Source of the DNA: Rhodospirillaceae bacterium
Lineage (GTDB): Bacteria; Pseudomonadota; Alphaproteobacteria; UBA8366; GCA-2717185
NCBI GenBank assembly: GCA_002717185.1
Contig: PBDC01000014.1
Span: 19,551-27,989, forward strand
Reading direction: 5' to 3'
Length of the DNA: 8,439 bases
In this document: piece after piece, positions 5,999 to 8,439 of the stretch
How the letters are laid out: each line of letters starts with the position of its first letter
How positions within the stretch are numbered: the first letter of the stretch is position 1
Program-made: the position numbers and the translations under genes
Notes under the pieces: generated by a model
The model's input: only the letters and a program-made list of their open reading frames with translations
Told to the model about the DNA's origin: nothing
Database searches by the model: none

Positions 5999-6814
5999 TT
6001 ACTCCAAGAACGGCAACACTGCCCCGCAGAAAGCCTTCGGCTGCTGGCGAAACATGTTATGCCCCGCGTCAGGGATGATCGCCGTCTCGGCCCCCGGCAC
6101 CAGTGCCGCCAGGACCCTCGAGACGATCGGCAGCATCCCGGGCGTGTCCGAACCTATGACGAACAAGGTCGGCAAGGACAACGCCTCCACCGTCTCCCTT
6201 CGGAAGGGCTGTCGTCCTTCGTTAACCTGCGCGAGCAAAGTGAAAGCGTTATCTTCGCGCATCTGACGCTCAGTGGCCGGCAAGTTATTCCAGGCGCCCG
6301 GCCCGTTGATCCCGTCGATAAACGCTTGTAAACCGCCCTCAATATCTCCGGCTGCTATTTTTCCCGATGCCTGCGTCACATGCTCACGCGAACCCGCGAC
6401 GGGCCCATCGCCCTTTGCATCATCGGGGATGAGTGAGTCTTCTAGGGTGCCGCCAGGTTCTGCCAGGACCAACTTGCGCAGCAAATCTGGTCGCTTCGAC
6501 GCTAATCGAAAGGCGAGATGGCCGCCCCGCGAATGGCCGATCAGGTCGACGGGCCCGTATGCCAATACTTCCAGAAAGGCGATCACGTCATCCACATGCT
6601 GCGTCATCTTAAAAATGCCCTCCTGCCCGTCCCAACGTTCCGGGAAATAGTGCCGAAGACTAGGCACAATTAAGCGACGGTCAGCGGACAAACCGCTGAG
6701 CACACCCGACCACGCCCGAAAGTCGTTCAGTGAGCCGTGTATGCAGACTAATGGTGGGCCGTCCCCAATTTCGAGATAGGACATATCGTAATCGTTGACA
6801 CGCAGCTTTTTCAT
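5999..6814 (-). CDS. Alpha/beta hydrolase
   Basis: The 271-residue protein has a complete alpha/beta-hydrolase core. The oxyanion-hole segment PLVCIHGSLNDFRAW (21-35) is followed by the nucleophile elbow GHSRGG (93-98) with Ser95. The likely acid is Asp223 in FVIGSDTPG, and the catalytic His252 lies in IPDAGHNMFRQQP. The cap region between about 120 and 200 is helical and not diagnostic. Such enzymes cleave esters, lactones, C-C bonds of ring-fission products or other bonds in the cytoplasm; no signal peptide is present and the substrate cannot be read from the sequence. The start ATG 6814 has GGAAGAG nine bases upstream. The gene lies 24 bases after the LLM oxidoreductase stop and seven bases before the decarboxylase-like gene, so all three form one operon. 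After an LLM-type oxygenase, an ester or lactone substrate is a reasonable guess. Confidence 0.9.
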   Translation of the reverse strand: MKKLRVNDYDMSYLEIGDGPPLVCIHGSLNDFRAWSGVLSGLSADRRLIVPSLRHYFPERWDGQEGIFKMTQHVDDVIAFLEVLAYGPVDLIGHSRGGHLAFRLASKRPDLLRKLVLAEPGGTLEDSLIPDDAKGDGPVAGSREHVTQASGKIAAGDIEGGLQAFIDGINGPGAWNNLPATERQMREDNAFTLLAQVNEGRQPFRRETVEALSLPTLFVIGSDTPGMLPIVSRVLAALVPGAETAIIPDAGHNMFRQQPKAFCGAVLPFLE

Positions 6815-6838
6815 TGGTGCAATCTCTTCCTCGATAAA

Positions 6839-7834
6839 TCAACGCGGCGCACACGCGCGAATCGCAGCTTCAAATTTATCCTTAGCACCAGGACCACGAG
6901 CGAAGGGGCTGATGATCGGCAAATCGATACCGCTGTCTCGATAGGCTTCGATCTTTGCGCGACATTCATCCGCCGTGCCAGCCACCCCGGTAGCATCAAC
7001 CATCGCGTCCGTCACCAAGCCAATCGCAGCATCAAGACCATCGCGAGCAAACGCATCGGCGATGGAGGCCGCTTCATCTGCAAATCCGTGCTCGGCGATC
7101 AGGCGGTTGTATCGTGGGAAAAATCCGCAATAGAAGGCCAGACCTGGCCGCATCGCATCAAAGGCTTCCTGTCGCGTTTCAGATACCGATGTCGGCAGCA
7201 GGGACGTGACGGTAACATCTTTCGGATCGCGGCCAGCTTTCACCGCAGCCTCGGCAATTATCGGCTTCACCGCAGCTCCGGTTTTGAGCGTACTGCGGGT
7301 CAGGATAATGCCATCGGCAATGTCACCACACAGCGCCGTCATTTTCGGAAACACGGCCGCAACAAAGACTGGCACCTCGCGCCGGTACGGGGAAAACCAA
7401 AAATCAAAATTCTCGATTTGCACCGTCTCCCCGTCGTACTGCACGCTGCCGTCACGAAGCAATGCGCGCACGATCTCTACCGTCTCCCGTGTCTTGGTCA
7501 GCGGTTTGCCAAAAGGCATACCATGTTCAGGCTCAACCTGAACTTTATGGCTCGATCCGATGCCGAGGATGAACCGGCCGCTCGACAGATCATCTATTGA
7601 TGCCGCCGCCATAGCGATAGTTGGTATCGAACGTACGTAGATACTGGTGATCGCGGTACCGAGCCGCACTCGTGATGTTCGCACAGCGCAGGCCGATAGT
7701 GTAGCAAACTGGTCACCACCATGTCCCTCCGCGACCCAGACAGATTCGTAGCCCAGATCTTCAGCAAGCACAGCACAGTCGACGATTTCCGCCGGCGATG
7801 GTCCGCCAGAAAATGCGATACCTATGGGCCCCAT
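6839..7834 (-). CDS. LLM-class flavin-dependent oxidoreductase (luciferase-like)
   Basis: This 331-residue protein is a luciferase-like (bacterial luciferase/Mer superfamily) TIM-barrel oxidoreductase of normal length. It shows LAEDLGYESVWVAEGHGGDQ (23-42), RVRLGTAITSIYVRSIPTIA (55-74), the strongly conserved DDLSSGRFILGIGSSH (81-96), HGMPFGKPLTKTRETVEIVRALL, VPVFVAAVFPKMTALCGDIADG and a C-terminal GTADECRAKIEAYRDSGID. The family uses FMN (as a two-component monooxygenase with a separate reductase) or coenzyme F420; the sequence alone does not settle which. The VAEGH and SIYVRSIPTIA pattern recalls the F420-using Mer-like branch, while the flavin reductase gene in the same window favours FMN. 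The start ATG 7834 has a strong AGGGAGG (7840-7846) five bases upstream. It is the first gene of a three-gene minus-strand operon, divergent from the substrate-binding-fold gene on the right. Confidence 0.92.
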   Translation of the reverse strand: MGPIGIAFSGGPSPAEIVDCAVLAEDLGYESVWVAEGHGGDQFATLSACAVRTSRVRLGTAITSIYVRSIPTIAMAAASIDDLSSGRFILGIGSSHKVQVEPEHGMPFGKPLTKTRETVEIVRALLRDGSVQYDGETVQIENFDFWFSPYRREVPVFVAAVFPKMTALCGDIADGIILTRSTLKTGAAVKPIIAEAAVKAGRDPKDVTVTSLLPTSVSETRQEAFDAMRPGLAFYCGFFPRYNRLIAEHGFADEAASIADAFARDGLDAAIGLVTDAMVDATGVAGTADECRAKIEAYRDSGIDLPIISPFARGPGAKDKFEAAIRACAPR

Positions 7835-7891
7835 GCTTTCCTCCCTGTGCTAAGCTTTATCGAAGTGTAGAACCGACGAAGCAGAAGCGCG
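7835..7891. promoter_or_regulatory. Short divergent promoter region between the LLM operon and the substrate-binding-fold gene
   Basis: Only 57 bases separate the two divergent start codons, so both promoters would have to overlap, or one gene is transcribed from within the other. The minus-strand ribosome binding site is AGGGAGG (7840-7846). The plus-strand gene has only a weak AGAAG (7883-7887). CGAAG occurs twice here (near 7861 and, with one change, at 7877), but I see no clear operator or sigma-70 pair. Confidence 0.4.
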
Positions 7892-8439
7892 ATGCCTCGC
7901 CCTATTACCTTGTTTGAAAATCTGCGTGCCATACCCTATACGCCATTCTACCTGGCGATCGCGCGCGGTGACTGGATTCGTGAGGGGATTGACGTCCGGG
8001 TTGAGACTTCGCCGGCCATGAATCAGACAGCAGCTGCACTCCTCGATGGCCGCGCCGACGTGTCCTGGGGCGGCCCCATGCGGGTCATGACCTATCACGA
8101 CGCTGACCCGAAAAGTCCGCTGATCTGTTTTGGACAGGTTGTCGCCGGCGACCCCTTCATCCTGGTCGGCCGAAAGTACAAGCGGAATTTTCGATTCGCT
8201 GATTTGATCGGACAACGTCTCGCCATCGCTATCGAGGCGCCGACCCCATGGCTAACTTTTCAGGACGATCTCGGCCGCGCCGGTATTGATCCGAACAGCT
8301 TGCGGCGACTGAAAGACCGCCCCATGGAGGAAAATGTAGCTTTGTTCAGACGCGGACGGCTTGACGTGGTGCAGGTTTTCGAACCCTATGCCGATGCGCT
8401 TGTGCAATCCGGCAAGGGCCATATCTGGCATCGCTTCTC
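7892..8439 (+). CDS. ABC transporter substrate-binding-fold protein (NMT1/THI5-like), partial
   Basis: An open frame of 182 codons runs from ATG 7892 to the right edge without a stop. It begins MPRPITLFENLRAIPYTPFY and continues LAIARGDWIREGIDVRVETS (21-40), the familiar opening of NMT1/THI5-like binding proteins. LLDGRADVSWGGPMRVMTYH, FADLIGQRLAI and LDVVQVFEPYADALV follow. These proteins bind small nitrogen-, sulfur- or aromatic-type ligands for an ABC importer, or act as soluble enzymes (THI5 itself). No signal peptide is present: an in-frame stop at 7868-7870 and no other in-frame start codon exclude an N-terminal extension, so the product is predicted to be cytoplasmic unless the real start was lost. 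The missing C-terminal part and any permease or ATPase genes would lie to the right. The start is supported by only a weak ribosome binding site. Confidence 0.85.
   Translation, partial: MPRPITLFENLRAIPYTPFYLAIARGDWIREGIDVRVETSPAMNQTAAALLDGRADVSWGGPMRVMTYHDADPKSPLICFGQVVAGDPFILVGRKYKRNFRFADLIGQRLAIAIEAPTPWLTFQDDLGRAGIDPNSLRRLKDRPMEENVALFRRGRLDVVQVFEPYADALVQSGKGHIWHRF

Noticed and set aside
7850..8215. 121-residue reverse open frame at the right end
   Set aside because: The plus strand carries a clear binding-protein-fold frame across the same bases up to the window edge.
1..8439. CRISPR array, tRNA, rRNA, transposase or phage elements
   Set aside because: I looked for regularly spaced repeats, cloverleaf arms and mobile-element protein motifs, and found none.

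Overview
This 8.4-kb window looks like part of an accessory catabolic region of a GC-rich bacterium, most likely a proteobacterium and perhaps an alphaproteobacterium. The grounds are base composition, strong AGGAGG-type ribosome binding sites, a phnN-type gene at the left edge and the gene families present. No rRNA, tRNA, transposase, CRISPR array or phage gene is visible, so the taxonomic statement is an inference.

Layout from left to right. (1) 1-185, minus: the N-terminal third of a PhnN-type ribose 1,5-bisphosphokinase, cut by the window edge. (2) 272-1971, plus: a translationally coupled pair, a DUF4387 protein and an AtuA-family (DUF1446) protein. (3) 1972-2253: a gap of 282 bases with no recognisable gene but a long inverted repeat at its right end. 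(4) 2254-2910, minus: a flavin reductase-like split-barrel protein. (5) 3040-4966, plus: an acyl-CoA dehydrogenase followed 19 bases later by a short-chain dehydrogenase/reductase-fold protein that lacks the canonical Tyr and Lys. (6) 5024-7834, minus: a tight three-gene operon read right to left, with a luciferase-like (LLM) flavin-dependent oxidoreductase, an alpha/beta hydrolase, and a 4,5-dihydroxyphthalate decarboxylase/substrate-binding-like protein whose reading frame is broken by one missing base. (7) 7892-8439, plus: the N-terminal part of an NMT1/THI5-type substrate-binding-fold protein with no signal peptide, running off the right edge.

Taken together (inference), the flavin reductase could feed reduced flavin to the LLM oxygenase. 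The hydrolase could open an ester or lactone product. The acyl-CoA dehydrogenase, the SDR and the AtuA/DUF4387 pair would then act on CoA-linked or branched acyl intermediates. This resembles degradation of a cyclic ketone, terpenoid or aromatic ester, but the substrate cannot be read from the sequence. The genes alternate in divergent and convergent blocks, with divergent gaps of 86, 129 and 57 bases and no transcriptional regulator inside the window, so control must come from outside it or from elsewhere in the genome.
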